64,000 bases of DNA from Neorhizobium sp. NCHU2750 (GCF_003597675.1 NZ_CP030827.1:1116001-1180000), one strand, 5' to 3'. Numbered from the stretch's first letter, positions 9,464 through 19,439 are shown. The notes: generated from the sequence alone by a model not told the origin. A program made the numbers and translations.

Positions 9464-10026
9464 AGAACGATCACAACAATGCGGGCAAGCCGCCTTTCTC
9501 CTATCCGGTCAAGGTCGGTAATATTTCCGCCAATGCCGTCACCGTCATGCTTGAGGCAAATGATCGCGAGCGCCGCGACGTGGCCGACCTCTGGAACGTG
9601 GTGGAGGTGAAGTCGCTGTCTGCCGAAGTCCATCTGTCGCGCTGGAAAAAGGATGGCGTGCGGGCCAAGGGCAGGGTCAAGGCCGAGATCGTCCAGTCCT
9701 GCGTCGTCACGCTGGAACCGGTCGAATCGGTGATCGACGAGCCTTTCGAGCAGATCTTCGTGCCGGAAGGCTCGAAACTGGCCCGTATCGTCGCCAATGA
9801 CGCGGCCGAAATGGTGCTGGATCCCGACGGCCCGGATCTTCCCGAAGCCTTCAACGGCGATACGATCGACGTCGGCGAAGCCGTCACCGAGTTCGCCGCC
9901 CTGGCGATCGACCCATATCCGCGCAAGTCTGGGGTTGAGTTCGCCGATCACATTGAAAGCGATGCGAGCGCCAAGAGCGACAAGCCGAACCCCTTTGCCG
10001 TCCTCAAGGACTGGAAAAAGGACTGA
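9460..10026 (+). CDS. YceD/DUF177 family protein
   Basis: The 188-residue acidic protein carries the DUF177 core, including the QSCVVTLEPVESVIDEPFEQIFVP segment in the middle and a conserved Asp-rich region with DTIDVGEAVTEFAALAIDPYPRK. In E. coli the homologue YceD affects 23S rRNA accumulation. In many bacteria yceD is followed by rpmF, but no L32 gene is found here; plsX comes next, as is usual in alphaproteobacteria. It is translationally coupled to the preceding chaperone gene. Confidence 0.85.
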   Translation: MKNDHNNAGKPPFSYPVKVGNISANAVTVMLEANDRERRDVADLWNVVEVKSLSAEVHLSRWKKDGVRAKGRVKAEIVQSCVVTLEPVESVIDEPFEQIFVPEGSKLARIVANDAAEMVLDPDGPDLPEAFNGDTIDVGEAVTEFAALAIDPYPRKSGVEFADHIESDASAKSDKPNPFAVLKDWKKD

Positions 10027-10071
10027 CCCTGTTGTAAGCGGCGCCGAAAACTATATTTTGGCCACGATTTC

Positions 10072-10110
10072 GCCGGGTGGGCCACGCATGAGCATGGCCC
10101 AAACTCCGGC
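10072..10110 (+). repeat. Two-part inverted repeat between yceD and plsX
   Basis: TGGGCCA (10078-10084) and TGGCCCA (10095-10101) form a perfect 7-bp stem around a 10-base loop. It is enclosed by GCCGG (10072-10076) and CCGGC (10106-10110). No run of T follows, so it is not an obvious terminator. It may be an RNA structure or an operator in the plsX leader. Confidence 0.4.
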
Positions 10111-10171
10111 GGCGACCGCCAGGTAGGCTGAACGCCGGTCTGGATGGCCGAAGATTAAGGATCAGAGACGC

Positions 10172-11218
10172 GTGATCAGAATTTCTCTGGATGCGATGGG
10201 GGGCGATTTCGGTCCCGAGGTTGTCATACCCGGTGCCGCCAAGGCCCTCGATCGGCATCCTGACGTAACCTTCATCCTGTATGGATTGAAGGCGGAATGC
10301 GAGCCGTGGCTCGCCAAGTTTCCCAAGCTGCGCGAACGCTCCGTTTTCCACGAATGCGAAGTCGCCGTCGCCATGGACGAAAAACCGAGCGCCGCTCTCA
10401 GGCGCGGCCGCTACGTATCCACCATGTGGCGCGCGATCGAGGCCGTGAAGCTTGGCGAGGCCGATGCCTGTGTGTCGGCCGGCAATACCGGCGCGCTGAT
10501 GGCGATGGCAAAATTCTGCCTGCGCACCATGGCCAATGTCGAACGCCCGGCGATTGCCGGCGTCTGGCCGACGCTGAAGGGCGAAAGCATCGTGCTCGAC
10601 ATCGGTGCGACGATCGGCGCCGACAGCCAGCAGCTTCTCGATTTCGCCCTGATGGGCGGCGCCATGGCCCGCGCTCTCTTCGAAATCGACCGCCCGACGG
10701 TCGGCCTTCTCAATGTCGGCGTCGAGGAAGTGAAGGGCCAGGAAGAGGTCAAGGAGGCCGGACGTCTGATCCGCGAGGCCAACCTGCCGACGATCGCCTA
10801 TCAGGGCTTTGTCGAAGGTGACGATATCGGCAAGGGCACGGTCGACGTCGTCGTCACCGAAGGCTTTACCGGCAATATCGCCCTGAAGACGGCAGAGGGA
10901 ACCGCCCGCCAGATTGCCACACTGCTGCGTCAGTCGATGTCGCGCACGCTCTTCTCCAAGATCGGCTATCTGCTCGCCAAGCCAGCCTTCGACCTGCTGC
11001 GCGAGAAGATGGACCCCAACAAGGTCAATGGCGGCGTGTTTCTCGGCCTGAACGGCATCGTCATCAAGAGCCACGGCGGCGCCAATGCGGAAGGTTTCGC
11101 GGCGGCGATCGACGTCGGTTACGACATGGCGCGCAATGATCTGAATGCCAAGATTGCCCAGGATATGACAGTTTACCATGCCAAGCGCCAGCCGCCGGCC
11201 GGCCCTGAAGCTGCATGA
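10172..11218 (+). CDS. plsX: Phosphate acyltransferase PlsX
   Basis: PlsX converts acyl-ACP to acyl-phosphate, the acyl donor for glycerol-3-phosphate acylation by PlsY in phospholipid synthesis. The 348-residue protein begins with the signature [18 protein letters not shown]. It also has [14 protein letters not shown] (about residues 107-120) and [18 protein letters not shown] (about 229-246). The start is GTG at 10172, after an ATCAGAG sequence. fabH follows within 20 bp, giving the classic plsX-fabH arrangement that ties phospholipid supply to fatty-acid initiation. Confidence 0.95.
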   Translation: MIRISLDAMGGDFGPEVVIPGAAKALDRHPDVTFILYGLKAECEPWLAKFPKLRERSVFHECEVAVAMDEKPSAALRRGRYVSTMWRAIEAVKLGEADACVSAGNTGALMAMAKFCLRTMANVERPAIAGVWPTLKGESIVLDIGATIGADSQQLLDFALMGGAMARALFEIDRPTVGLLNVGVEEVKGQEEVKEAGRLIREANLPTIAYQGFVEGDDIGKGTVDVVVTEGFTGNIALKTAEGTARQIATLLRQSMSRTLFSKIGYLLAKPAFDLLREKMDPNKVNGGVFLGLNGIVIKSHGGANAEGFAAAIDVGYDMARNDLNAKIAQDMTVYHAKRQPPAGPEAA

Positions 11219-11237
11219 CGACAGGATGTGATTGAGA

Positions 11238-12209
11238 ATGATCCGATCAGTAGTTCGCGGTTATGGGGCAGCGCTCCCGAAGCGGGTAATGACCAACCGC
11301 GAGATGGAGAGCATCGTCGATACCACCGACGAATGGATCGTCCAGCGCACCGGCATCACCCAGAGATACATTGCCGGCGAAGGCGAGACGACCGCCTCGC
11401 TCGGTGAGCTGGCCGCCCGTGCGGCGCTCGACAATGCCGGACTGACACCGGCCGATATCGATCTGGTTCTGGTCGCCACCTCGACGCCGGACAACACGTT
11501 CCCGGCCACTGCCGTCGACATCCAGCGCCGCCTCGGCATGGAGCACGGCTATGCCTTCGACATGCAGGCCGTCTGTACCGGCTTCGTCTACGCGATGGCG
11601 ACCGCCGACCTGCATATCCGCGGCGGAATGGCGCGGCGCGCCCTGGTCATCGGTGCCGAGACTTTCTCGCGCATTCTCGACTGGAAGGACCGCACCACCT
11701 GCGTCCTGTTCGGCGATGGTGCGGGCGCCCTGGTCATCGAGGCACAGGAAGGCGAGGGAACCGTCGCCGACCGCGGCATCCTGACCGCCAAGCTGCGTTC
11801 CGACGGATCGCACAAGGAAAAGCTCTATGTCGATGGCGGCCCGTCTTCCACCGGCACGGTCGGCCATCTGCGCATGGAAGGCCGCGAGGTCTTCAAGCAT
11901 GCGGTCGCGATGATCACCGACGTCATCGAAGGTGCCTTCGCGGCAACCGGCACGACGGCCGACGACGTCGACTGGCTGGTTCCGCATCAGGCAAACCGCC
12001 GAATCATCGATGCTTCCGCCAAGAAACTCGGCATCCCGCCGGAAAAAGTGGTCGTGACGGTGGATCTTCACGGCAACACTTCGGCAGCCTCGATCCCGCT
12101 TGCGCTTTCGGTCGCCTGTGCCGACGGTCGCATCAAGAAGGGTGACCTCGTGATGCTGGAAGCCATGGGCGGCGGTTTTACGTGGGGTTCGGTTCTCGTC
12201 CGCTGGTGA
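11238..12209 (+). CDS. fabH: Beta-ketoacyl-ACP synthase III
   Basis: FabH starts fatty-acid synthesis by condensing acetyl-CoA with malonyl-ACP. The catalytic triad is complete: Cys113 in AVCTGF, His in VPHQANRR (about 249) and Asn in GNTSAAS (about 279). The ATG at 11238 gives 323 residues beginning [10 protein letters not shown], the usual rhizobial form. A TTG six bases upstream is also in frame but less likely. It sits in the plsX-fabH-ihfA-merR block. Confidence 0.95.
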   Translation: MIRSVVRGYGAALPKRVMTNREMESIVDTTDEWIVQRTGITQRYIAGEGETTASLGELAARAALDNAGLTPADIDLVLVATSTPDNTFPATAVDIQRRLGMEHGYAFDMQAVCTGFVYAMATADLHIRGGMARRALVIGAETFSRILDWKDRTTCVLFGDGAGALVIEAQEGEGTVADRGILTAKLRSDGSHKEKLYVDGGPSSTGTVGHLRMEGREVFKHAVAMITDVIEGAFAATGTTADDVDWLVPHQANRRIIDASAKKLGIPPEKVVVTVDLHGNTSAASIPLALSVACADGRIKKGDLVMLEAMGGGFTWGSVLVRW

Positions 12210-12325
12210 TCGTTCCCTTCTTCGGATCAAATAGCTGATTGCTCACAGGTGCTTGACCCTCGCCGCCAAGCAAAATAGTCTTAATTGGCTTTGATAAGAT
12301 CAATATTGGAAACTGGGCGGGGATC

Positions 12326-12664
12326 ATGGCCGGAAAGACAGTGACGCGTGCAGACTTGGCGGAGTCGGTGTTTCGCAAGGTCGGGCTCTCCCGGACCGAA
12401 TCGGCCGAACTGGTTGAAACCGTGATCGACGAGATCTGCAATGCGATCGTCAGGGGCGAAGTGGTCAAGCTTTCGTCCTTTGCGACCTTCCAGGTGCGTT
12501 CGAAGAACGAGCGGATCGGCCGAAATCCGAAGACCGGCGAGGAAGTGCCGATCTCTCCCCGGCGGGTCATGACCTTCAAGGCGTCGAACGTATTGAAGCA
12601 GCGGATCCTCAAGGCGCATCTCAGCCGCAAGGCCAAGATGAAGTCTGCCGCACCGGTCGCCTGA
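12326..12664 (+). CDS. ihfA: Integration host factor subunit alpha
   Basis: IHF-alpha pairs with IHF-beta to bind and sharply bend specific DNA sites. The 112-residue protein shows the HU/IHF fold: [20 protein letters not shown] in the first helices, the [25 protein letters not shown] arm with the proline-bearing RNPKT tip, and a basic C-terminal tail. Its order after fabH and before a MerR gene is typical of rhizobia. A short tail after residue 100 is richer in Lys/Ala than in the E. coli protein. Confidence 0.92.
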   Translation: MAGKTVTRADLAESVFRKVGLSRTESAELVETVIDEICNAIVRGEVVKLSSFATFQVRSKNERIGRNPKTGEEVPISPRRVMTFKASNVLKQRILKAHLSRKAKMKSAAPVA

Positions 12665-12817
12665 GCTGGTTTCATTCCCCTCTGGCGAACCAGTCTCCTT
12701 GTCATTCCTGTGAACACACTTGAATCTGTCGTCTCAAGCCATTGAGATAGGTATGATTCGTGACGTACCGTCACGAGCCTCAGGTGATTTGCCCTGCGGT
12801 TGTTTGGAGGTTTGAGC

Positions 12818-13354
12818 TTGGACAAGAGCCCGGATGCATTTCGCACGATCAGCGAGGTTGCGGATGATCTCGACCTGCCGCAGCACGTGCTGCGTTTCTG
12901 GGAAACCCGGTTCACCCAGATCAGGCCGATGAAGCGTGGCGGCGGGCGCCGCTATTATCGCCCGGAAGATGTCGAACTGCTGAAGGGCATCCGCCATCTG
13001 CTCTATGATCACGGCTACACGATCAAGGGCGTCCAGAAGCTCCTGAAGACCAATGGAAACAAGTTCGTCGCGGCCATCGCCTCCGGCGACGTGGCGACGA
13101 TGGACGCCATCATTGCGTCAAACAGCGACAAGCATTCCGAACCCAAGGTGGGGGGAGGCGAGGAGGATCAGGTCCTCGGCCGCCCCAAGGTCAAGCCCAG
13201 CGGCCGCTTCTTCGGCTTCGGCTCCTCCGGAGACGACGATACGCCGGAAGTCTCGATCGGCAAATCCAGCGTGGGCAAGGAAGACCGGGCGCTACTTCAG
13301 GAAGCCTTGTTCGATCTTCTGGAATGCAAGCGTCTTCTCGATCAGGTCCGATAG
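12818..13354 (+). CDS. MerR-family transcriptional regulator
   Basis: The N-terminal MerR winged helix is clear: [22 protein letters not shown] followed by [26 protein letters not shown], and a short coil with VQKLL. The C-terminal part is Gly/Lys/Ser-rich and ends in a helix. No metal-binding cysteine pair is visible, so the effector is unknown. A TTG at 12818 is preferred because TGGAGG (12805-12810) sits seven bases upstream; longer in-frame starts would place that ribosome site inside the gene. It is probably co-transcribed with or next to ihfA, as in other rhizobia. Confidence 0.85.
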   Translation: MDKSPDAFRTISEVADDLDLPQHVLRFWETRFTQIRPMKRGGGRRYYRPEDVELLKGIRHLLYDHGYTIKGVQKLLKTNGNKFVAAIASGDVATMDAIIASNSDKHSEPKVGGGEEDQVLGRPKVKPSGRFFGFGSSGDDDTPEVSIGKSSVGKEDRALLQEALFDLLECKRLLDQVR

Positions 13355-13358
13355 GCTC

Positions 13359-13378
13359 GCCCGCGCGGGAGCGCGGGC
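13359..13378 (+). terminator. GC hairpin after the merR gene
   Basis: GCCCGCGC (13359-13366) and GCGCGGGC (13371-13378) form a perfect 8-bp stem with a GGGA loop just past the merR stop. There is no T run, so terminator function is only likely. Confidence 0.4.
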
Positions 13379-13582
13379 ATTGAGCGCGTCTATGCAGACA
13401 GCCTGCGCTGGGGCTGGCAACTATAGCGCAATGGTTGAATTTTGAGCCGGAAGACGGGCATGCTTGTCCATCGATAAGCGTATCTCAACTTCCCGTCTTC
13501 ACCGGAATTTTACCGTTCACCTCTGGTTCAGAACGAAAACTGGATCATTTCACCTTGGGAGACACATTCCGAGGAGAAGAAA

Positions 13583-14035
13583 ATGAAGAAACTTGCGATC
13601 ATTCTGGTGTCGGCCGTTACCGCCTTTTCCGGCGTAGTCCCGGCCCAGGCGTTCCCGATGGTGAATGCTCCACAGGTCCAGACCGCGCAACAGGTGGAAA
13701 AGGTGCAATACCACCGCCATCATGAATGGCGCGGCGGTGGCCATCGTTACCACCGCTACCATGGCGGCCGCCACTACCGCTACGATGACCGTCGCTGGCG
13801 CTACCATCGCCACCACCATGGTTCGAATGCAGGCGCCATCATCGGCGGTCTTGCCGCCGGCGCCATCATCGGTGGCGCACTGGCTCAGCCTCGCTACGCA
13901 CCGCCGCGCCGCTATGTCGGCGGCAACAGCCATGTGAACTGGTGCTATTCGCGTTACCGCTCATACCGCGCCTATGACAACACGTTCCAGCCCTATAACG
14001 GCCCCCGCCAGCAGTGCTATTCGCCCTATCGCTGA
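13583..14035 (+). CDS. BA14K-like secreted protein
   Basis: The 150-residue product has a signal peptide (MKKLAIILVSAVTAFSGVVPAQA). A His/Arg/Tyr/Gly-rich stretch (about residues 42-78) follows, then a glycine-rich hydrophobic segment GAIIGGLAAGAIIGGAL and a C-terminal module with HVNWCYSRYRSYRAYDNTF and a second Cys near the end. That C-terminal module is the BA14K signature, named after a Brucella immunogenic lectin-like protein. It is probably periplasmic or surface exposed; its function in rhizobia is unknown. A ribosome site GAGGAGAAGAAA precedes the ATG and a terminator follows. Confidence 0.85.
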   Translation: MKKLAIILVSAVTAFSGVVPAQAFPMVNAPQVQTAQQVEKVQYHRHHEWRGGGHRYHRYHGGRHYRYDDRRWRYHRHHHGSNAGAIIGGLAAGAIIGGALAQPRYAPPRRYVGGNSHVNWCYSRYRSYRAYDNTFQPYNGPRQQCYSPYR

Positions 14036-14051
14036 TCGTCGGCACTGAATG

Positions 14052-14085
14052 AAAATGCCGCCCGGTTCGCCGCGGCGGCATTTTT
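14052..14085 (+). terminator. Rho-independent terminator after the BA14K gene
   Basis: AAAATGCCGCC (14052-14062) pairs with GGCGGCATTTTT (14074-14085), ending in a T run, 16 bp after the stop codon. Confidence 0.8.
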
Positions 14086-14171
14086 CATCCGGACGGACGC
14101 GAAGTCGTTCAGCGGCTTGCGCAAGCCAGAGAAGATAATCGCGAAATGTAATCAGGGAAAAGAGGGGGAAA

Positions 14172-14248
<77 letters not shown>

Positions 14249-14542
14249 ACCCGCTTCGTAGAAGCACGATCTCCATACTGGGATGCCATTCGTAGCGCAA
14301 GCGAAAAATCCGGACAGGATGGCCGACCGCGGACGCTTTCCAGCGCAAAATAATCGCGCGCTGCGCTGCGGCCTTGCAAAGGCACGGCGCGGCTGAAATT
14401 CATCGGAATTGGTGAAAAGTAAAAGGCGGGCTCGACCAAGTCTTACCCTGCTGGACATCGCCGCCATGGGGTTCTGTCAGTATCACACAAGTAACGCTCT
14501 CGCCGGTCTGCGGCAGTATCGCGTCGCCTTCTTGTGGTGAAA
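14249..14542. other. Intergenic region upstream of tRNA-Pro
   Basis: These 294 bp lie between tRNA-Pro and a small minus-strand gene. I see no convincing gene, repeat or terminator in them. The part adjoining the tRNA should hold its promoter. Confidence 0.4.
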
Positions 14543-14731
14543 TCAGCGGAAGCGGGGAGCCCGGCTTGCGTTCATCAGCAGTTCCTGCTGCGATGCAAAT
14601 GGCCCGAGAAGCTTGAGGAGCCGGGCTTCTTCTTCAGTGTCGAGGCGATAGCGCCGGGCAAAGTCCGCAACGCTCCAGACCTTTTTCAGGCCCTTGTCTT
14701 CGATTTCTGCTGTGCTGAGATGCGATGTCAT
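14543..14731 (-). CDS. Small hypothetical protein (62 aa)
   Basis: A 62-residue acidic/basic helical protein starting MTSHLSTAEIEDKG and containing VWSVADFARRYRLDTEEEARLLKLLG. The ATG follows an AAGAGGGG ribosome site. The middle resembles a helix-turn-helix-like helical hairpin, but no family is certain. Clear coding bias and the good start support it being real; similar small proteins occur in rhizobial genomes. Confidence 0.65.
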   Translation of the reverse strand: MTSHLSTAEIEDKGLKKVWSVADFARRYRLDTEEEARLLKLLGPFASQQELLMNASRAPRFR

Positions 14732-14823
14732 GTGAACCCCTCTTCGCGTTCAAAAGACGTTGCTAAAGCAATCTGGACGAACTATGCGCTTTTATAGTTA
14801 AGTTTATATGCGCAATTTTAATT

Positions 14824-14973
14824 TTATTCTTCTTTCACCTTCACGCCGTTTTCGCCGATGCTGATCGACACGCCGTCCGGCTTCGTCTCTTCGCGATAGA
14901 AGTAGAAGCTCAAGCCCGCAATCACGACGATCAGGGCTCCGATGAGTATGTAAAGGCTGTTGCTGCGCGCCAT
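14824..14973 (-). CDS. Small single-pass membrane protein (49 aa)
   Basis: The minus strand encodes 49 residues starting MARSNSLYILIGALIVVIAG. There is one membrane segment (about residues 7-26), then a short charged tail ending GENGVKVKEE. The segment with a few basic residues, followed by an acidic tail with SISIGENG, resembles a family of tiny rhizobial membrane proteins. Function is unknown. The stop is TAA at 14824-14826. Support is the strong TM segment and intact codon pattern; the ribosome site (GGGAAGACGC) is moderate. Confidence 0.6.
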   Translation of the reverse strand: MARSNSLYILIGALIVVIAGLSFYFYREETKPDGVSISIGENGVKVKEE

Positions 14974-15046
14974 GCGTCTTCCCGTTGTTGGTTGGCGGCG
15001 GGAAAACGCGTTAAACCTCAGATGGTTCCTGAAAATTTTAAATTAT

Positions 15047-15337
15047 TTAGCCGTCATTCGCAGAGTTTAGATTGTCGGGCTTGATCCCTTCGTCCATGCC
15101 CTGCTGGTGCAGCCTCACGCCGGCGCCGGACGCGTCCTGCTGGCCGGCCGCGACGAATACCACTCCGCGGGATTCAAACAGGCGCTTGAGGCGCTCCGCA
15201 GTCTCCGGGTCTGCCGTTCCGGATGACGCTTCTATCGAGCGGATAGTATCTGCGCTGACACCCGTGGCGCCGGAAAGGTCGTCCACAGTGATGCCGATCA
15301 GGGCGCGCGCGGCGCGCAATTGGGAGGTCGTGAGCAT
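15047..15337 (-). CDS. XRE-type helix-turn-helix regulator
   Basis: This 96-residue protein carries a Cro/C1-type helix-turn-helix in its first 55 residues: LRAARALIGITVDDLSGATG, then VSADTIRSIEASSG as the recognition part, and ETAERLKRLFESRGVVFV. The compact C-terminal part, with GAGVRL, resembles single-domain regulators common in Rhizobiales. It lies just downstream of, and in the same orientation as, the polysaccharide polymerase gene and may be co-transcribed with it. Its target is unknown. Confidence 0.75.
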   Translation of the reverse strand: MLTTSQLRAARALIGITVDDLSGATGVSADTIRSIEASSGTADPETAERLKRLFESRGVVFVAAGQQDASGAGVRLHQQGMDEGIKPDNLNSANDG

Positions 15338-15367
15338 GAATAAGATGTGGAATGCCCACAGCTCAAG

Positions 15368-16582
15368 TCAAGAGGCGGTTGCTGTATTCACTGACGCAGC
15401 CCGCTGCCGGCGCATCTGCTTGTGCTCGAGCGCGTAGCAGCCCCACAGCAGGCCGAGCAGCATGTAGAAATGGCGCCAGTGGTCGGTATCGATGACGTTG
15501 CCGATCAAGGCATGGCCAACGATCATGATCCAGGCGATCATCAGGAAGGGCTGCCAGGGTCGCTCGCGCAACAGATAGCGAAAACCCATGGAAATCGTCG
15601 ACCAGATCATGATCTGATAGGTGACGAAGCCGAGCCAGCCATAGGTGGTCAGCGATTTCAGCCAGATATTGTGTTCGTCCTCGCCATAGATCTTGCCGAA
15701 GGCCATCGGTCCGAGCCCGAGCGGCCGCTCCATCGCCATCAGGAAGCCGATCTTGTGCCGTTCGAAGCGTCCGAGACGGGCGCCGTCATAGGACTGCACC
15801 AGCTTGGCGCGGTTGGTGAACAGGTCCGAGACCTGATGGAACTGCAGGGCGATCACCAAGGCCAGCACCAGCACCAGCGCCGCCACCATCGATATGGTGA
15901 GGATCTTCAGCCGGAACGCCGTGCTGCGCTCTTTGAGCAGCATGACCACCACCAGGGCCAGTCCGCCGAACACGAGCAAGCCCCAGGCCGCGCGTGAAAA
16001 CGACAGGAACACGCCGAGCACCAGCACCAGCAGGCCCGCGACGAGAAGCGGCGAGATGATCAGCCGTCCGGTCAAGAGCCGGTAGAGCATGTAGAGGATC
16101 GGCCCGACGAGATAGGGGCCGAAGACGTTCGGATCCTGGAAGGCGCCCATGGCGCGATCGTAGCGGGTGAACACATGCGCGCCGGGAAATGCATTGAAAT
16201 AGCCGAGTATGCCCAATATCGCCGTCGCCAGGGCGGCGACGATCCACACCTTGAACACCAGTTCCAGCCGCCAGGGATCGTCCTCGACCACCGCCGCGTA
16301 GAAGACCGAGCTCAGTCCGAGAAAGGTCGATACGGCAAAATACATCGGCGCGCCGCTCATGTCGTTCATCACCGTGATCGAGAATAGCCCGCCGATGTTG
16401 AACACGAGAAGCAGCACCAGCAGCACGCAGGTGGTGCGTGAAAGCTTCAGCCCGAGCAGAAACCAGATGGCGATCTGCACCACCATGAAAAGCTCATAGG
16501 GCGCAGGTTCCGAAATGACGAAGCCGGATAAGAGGACGCCGAACGCGATAAGTCCCTTGCCGCCGAGCCGCACGAGCTGCAT
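15368..16582 (-). CDS. O-antigen ligase/polymerase (Wzy-like) membrane protein
   Basis: A 404-residue protein with about ten hydrophobic segments and a large extracytoplasmic loop before the last ones. That loop has the arginine-rich GARLGRFERHKIGF and the DEHNIWLKSLTTYGWLG motif typical of the Wzy_C/O-antigen ligase family. It probably polymerises lipid-linked repeat units in the periplasm. The frame is open far upstream but overlaps the transferase gene there, so those codons are shadow sequence. ATG at 16582 is chosen; a TTG at 16630 overlapping the upstream stop by two bases is a real alternative. Confidence 0.85.
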   Translation of the reverse strand: MQLVRLGGKGLIAFGVLLSGFVISEPAPYELFMVVQIAIWFLLGLKLSRTTCVLLVLLLVFNIGGLFSITVMNDMSGAPMYFAVSTFLGLSSVFYAAVVEDDPWRLELVFKVWIVAALATAILGILGYFNAFPGAHVFTRYDRAMGAFQDPNVFGPYLVGPILYMLYRLLTGRLIISPLLVAGLLVLVLGVFLSFSRAAWGLLVFGGLALVVVMLLKERSTAFRLKILTISMVAALVLVLALVIALQFHQVSDLFTNRAKLVQSYDGARLGRFERHKIGFLMAMERPLGLGPMAFGKIYGEDEHNIWLKSLTTYGWLGFVTYQIMIWSTISMGFRYLLRERPWQPFLMIAWIMIVGHALIGNVIDTDHWRHFYMLLGLLWGCYALEHKQMRRQRAASVNTATAS

Positions 16583-16626
16583 GGCCGAAGGGCGCTGATC
16601 GCGCGTCGTGTCGAAGGCCGCGGTCG

Positions 16627-18186
16627 TCAATATGCGTTGTCCGTGTTGAACAGGCTGATTGGCGTGAGGAAAAGGATCTTGAGGTCGAAGAGCAGCGACC
16701 AGTTCTCGATATAGTCGAGGTCGTGCTGGGTGCGGGCGCGGATCTTCTCGTCCGAATCGAGTTCGCCGCGCAAGCCCTTGACCTGTGCCCAGCCGGTCAC
16801 GCCGGGTTTTACCCGGTGACGGGCGAAATAGCTTTCCATCACATCGACATATTTGCGCTCGCCGGTCTGGGCGTGCACCGCATGCGGACGCGGACCGACC
16901 AGTGACAGTTCGCCCTTCAGCACGTTGAAAAGCTGCGGCAGTTCGTCGATCGAAGACTTGCGCAGGAAACGGCCGACCGGGGTGACGCGCGGATCGCCCT
17001 TGGTCACCGCCTTCACCGCCGTCTGGTCGCTCATGTTTGTATACATCGAGCGGAACTTCAGAACCTTGATCGTTTCGTTGTTGAAGCCGTGACGGTTCTG
17101 ACGAAACAGGATCGGCCCTTCGGACGTCGCTTTGACCGCAATCGCCGCAATCAGCATGATCGGCCACAGGCAGGCGACTGCAATCACGGTGAAGACGATG
17201 TCGAAGACCCGCTTGGCAACCGAATCCCAGTCGCGGATCGGCTTGTCGTAAAGATCGAACATCGGCACGGTGCCGACATGCGAATAGGAACGGGGCCGGA
17301 ACCGCAGCTGGTTCGCATGGGCCGCGAGGCGGATGTCGACCGGCAGCACCCACAGCTTTCGCACCAGTTGAAGAATGCGAGCCTCGGCGCTTGCCGGCAG
17401 GGCAATGATCAGCATGTCGATCCGCGCCAGACGGGCAAATTCCACCAGTTCGGCGAATGTGCCAAGCTTTGGATAGCCGGCGACGACGCTCGGCGAGCGT
17501 TGGCTGCCGCGGTCGTCGAAGATGCCGCAGATACGGATATCGTTGTCGGACTGTTGCTCAAGCTGGCGGATGAGCTGCTTGGCCGGCTCCCCGCCGCCGA
17601 CGATCACGGCACGCCGCTCCATCACCCCGTTGCGGGCCCAATGGCGGATCGCATAGGCCGTCAGCATGCGCTCGGCCAGCAGGACGACGGCACCTGAAAG
17701 AAACCACACGACCATCGCATCGGTTGGAAGCCGGGCGCCTTCGGCAAACGATATTGCAAGATAGGTCAGCGCAAGGCCGATCAGCCACGATACCAGAACG
17801 CGTCTTGCCGTGCGCCGGACTGCACGAAGCGACGGGATGAGGTAGGTATCCACCAGCTGCAGCATGATAATGGTCAGCACGCTTCCTGCCGCGATCATTG
17901 CCAGCCGCTCCAGAAGGAGACCCTCGGGAGCCGGTGCTACCAGCAGGCTGACGGCCAGGCCGATGGCGAGAAGCAGGGCGAGTTCGAACAGGCGGAACTG
18001 GCCGATCAGCATGGTCGCGGACGTATTGCTTTCGCGAAACTGCTCGGCGATCTGCTTGGCGAATGGATTGAGTTCGACCGACGCGCCAGGCGTCGCCGCA
18101 GCAGCGCCGGCATCTGCCTCGGCGCCCGAGGCGCGGCGACGCAGTGCCTCCGGATCCTGGCCCTGCGGATTACCCAATTCGTTCAT
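16627..18186 (-). CDS. Polyprenyl-phosphate hexose-1-phosphate transferase (WcaJ/UppE-type)
   Basis: The enzyme should transfer a sugar-1-phosphate to undecaprenyl phosphate, the first step of a lipid-linked polysaccharide. The N-terminal half has four or five membrane segments and a Rossmann-like domain with [15 protein letters not shown]. The C-terminal bacterial sugar transferase domain has [35 protein letters not shown] and [11 protein letters not shown]. Start MNELG at 18186 has AAGGA upstream; in-frame ATGs at 18213 and 18225 are alternatives. It precedes the polymerase gene and follows the glycosyltransferase gene on the same strand. In Agrobacterium, UppE of the unipolar polysaccharide locus is this type of enzyme. 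Confidence 0.9.
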   Translation of the reverse strand: MNELGNPQGQDPEALRRRASGAEADAGAAAATPGASVELNPFAKQIAEQFRESNTSATMLIGQFRLFELALLLAIGLAVSLLVAPAPEGLLLERLAMIAAGSVLTIIMLQLVDTYLIPSLRAVRRTARRVLVSWLIGLALTYLAISFAEGARLPTDAMVVWFLSGAVVLLAERMLTAYAIRHWARNGVMERRAVIVGGGEPAKQLIRQLEQQSDNDIRICGIFDDRGSQRSPSVVAGYPKLGTFAELVEFARLARIDMLIIALPASAEARILQLVRKLWVLPVDIRLAAHANQLRFRPRSYSHVGTVPMFDLYDKPIRDWDSVAKRVFDIVFTVIAVACLWPIMLIAAIAVKATSEGPILFRQNRHGFNNETIKVLKFRSMYTNMSDQTAVKAVTKGDPRVTPVGRFLRKSSIDELPQLFNVLKGELSLVGPRPHAVHAQTGERKYVDVMESYFARHRVKPGVTGWAQVKGLRGELDSDEKIRARTQHDLDYIENWSLLFDLKILFLTPISLFNTDNAY

Positions 18187-18263
18187 GGACAGGTTCCTTG
18201 CCCCGCCTTCCATACGGGAAATCATGCTTGGATTTGCTTATCAGCAAGATGCTAAGGAAGCCT

Positions 18264-19421
18264 TTAGGAGGCCCGTTTTGTCGCTGCCGGAAGCAGTTCC
18301 CGATAAAGCCCGATCATGTCGCGGGCCATGACGGGTGCGGAGAAAACGGCCTTGAACGAAGCCGGTTTCGGCATGATGCGTGCCCGCCAGTCCGGCTGCG
18401 TCGCCGCGGCCGTCATGATGCGCGACAGGTCGTCCGCATCGCCCGGCACAGCCAGTGCCTCGCTGTCTTCTCCTAGCACCTCCGGTATGCCGCCGACCCT
18501 GGACGCGATGACGGGCTTGCCCGCCGCCAGCGCTTCCAGCACGATATAGGGCATGGCTTCGGCGCGCGAGGGAACGACGATGGTCTTCGCCAGCGCGAAG
18601 GCCTTTCGGGTCGGCATGGCGGGCTGCATTTTTAGCCGCAGGCCAAGGCCGCTTTCGGCAATCATCGTGCGATAGCTGTCCTCGTCGGGACCGTCGCCCA
18701 CCAGAAGTGCCGTCAGCGGGCGCCCGATGCGTCGCTCGGTACGTGCCAGCGCGTCGATGAACACGTCCGGCCCCTTCATGTCGCGCATCATGCCGATGAA
18801 CATGAAGTCGGCAGCATCCGGCTCCAGCGCGACCGGCGAAAACTCCGCCTCGTTGATACCGTTATAGATGACCTGCGAATGCGGCCGCGGCCTGCCGATC
18901 TTCGCCTCGTAGGTGCGTCGCTCGTAATCGCAGACGAAGACGATCGCGTCGCTGAAGCGTTCCTGGAAACGTTCGAGCCTGAGCACGATCTGGCCGGCGA
19001 GCGACGACCGTGCAAAATGCAGGCTGCCCCCGTGGGGGGAATAGACGCGGGCGACGCGATACCTGTTAACCCGCAACACTGAGCCGATCGCTCGAGCCAT
19101 GGCGCCGCCCTTGGCGCCGTGACCGTGCAGAATGTCCGGCTGCAAACTCTTGATATGCCGATAGCTCTTGAAGAGCGCTATCATGTCGGTTGGCGAAATC
19201 GCCCGCCGCATCGGCATGCGCGTCAGCCCGAGTGCGAGCCGTGGCCGGATCGTCTCGAACAGCGCGTCTTCATAGGCGCCACCCGTCGTGCTGTCGCACA
19301 GGATGCCCACCTGGTGTCCCGCGGCGCTGTGTTCCTCCACCAGATCGCGCACATGCCGGAAGATCCCGCCGATCGGGTTGCGGAAGCAGTGCAGGATTTT
19401 GAGGGGAGGGGCGGCCGCCAT
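18264..19421 (-). CDS. GT4-family glycosyltransferase
   Basis: A 385-residue cytoplasmic or membrane-associated GT-B enzyme. The N-terminal domain has NPIGGIFRHVRDLVEEHSAAGHQVG and a HGHGAKGG motif. The C-terminal domain has the retaining GT4 signature PSRAEAMPYIVLEALAAGKPVIA with its two glutamates, then VGGIPEVLG. It presumably adds a sugar to the lipid-linked intermediate made by the neighbouring sugar transferase; donor and acceptor are unknown. The gap to the upstream export gene is only 18 bp, indicating an operon. Confidence 0.9.
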   Translation of the reverse strand: MAAAPPLKILHCFRNPIGGIFRHVRDLVEEHSAAGHQVGILCDSTTGGAYEDALFETIRPRLALGLTRMPMRRAISPTDMIALFKSYRHIKSLQPDILHGHGAKGGAMARAIGSVLRVNRYRVARVYSPHGGSLHFARSSLAGQIVLRLERFQERFSDAIVFVCDYERRTYEAKIGRPRPHSQVIYNGINEAEFSPVALEPDAADFMFIGMMRDMKGPDVFIDALARTERRIGRPLTALLVGDGPDEDSYRTMIAESGLGLRLKMQPAMPTRKAFALAKTIVVPSRAEAMPYIVLEALAAGKPVIASRVGGIPEVLGEDSEALAVPGDADDLSRIMTAAATQPDWRARIMPKPASFKAVFSAPVMARDMIGLYRELLPAATKRAS

Positions 19422-19439
19422 GTCCGGTCGGGGCTCTGG

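Noticed and set aside
16583..17353. Longer N-terminus of the Wzy-like protein
   Set aside because: The extra region overlaps the sugar transferase gene out of frame and reads as shadow sequence (Arg/Pro-rich without membrane segments).
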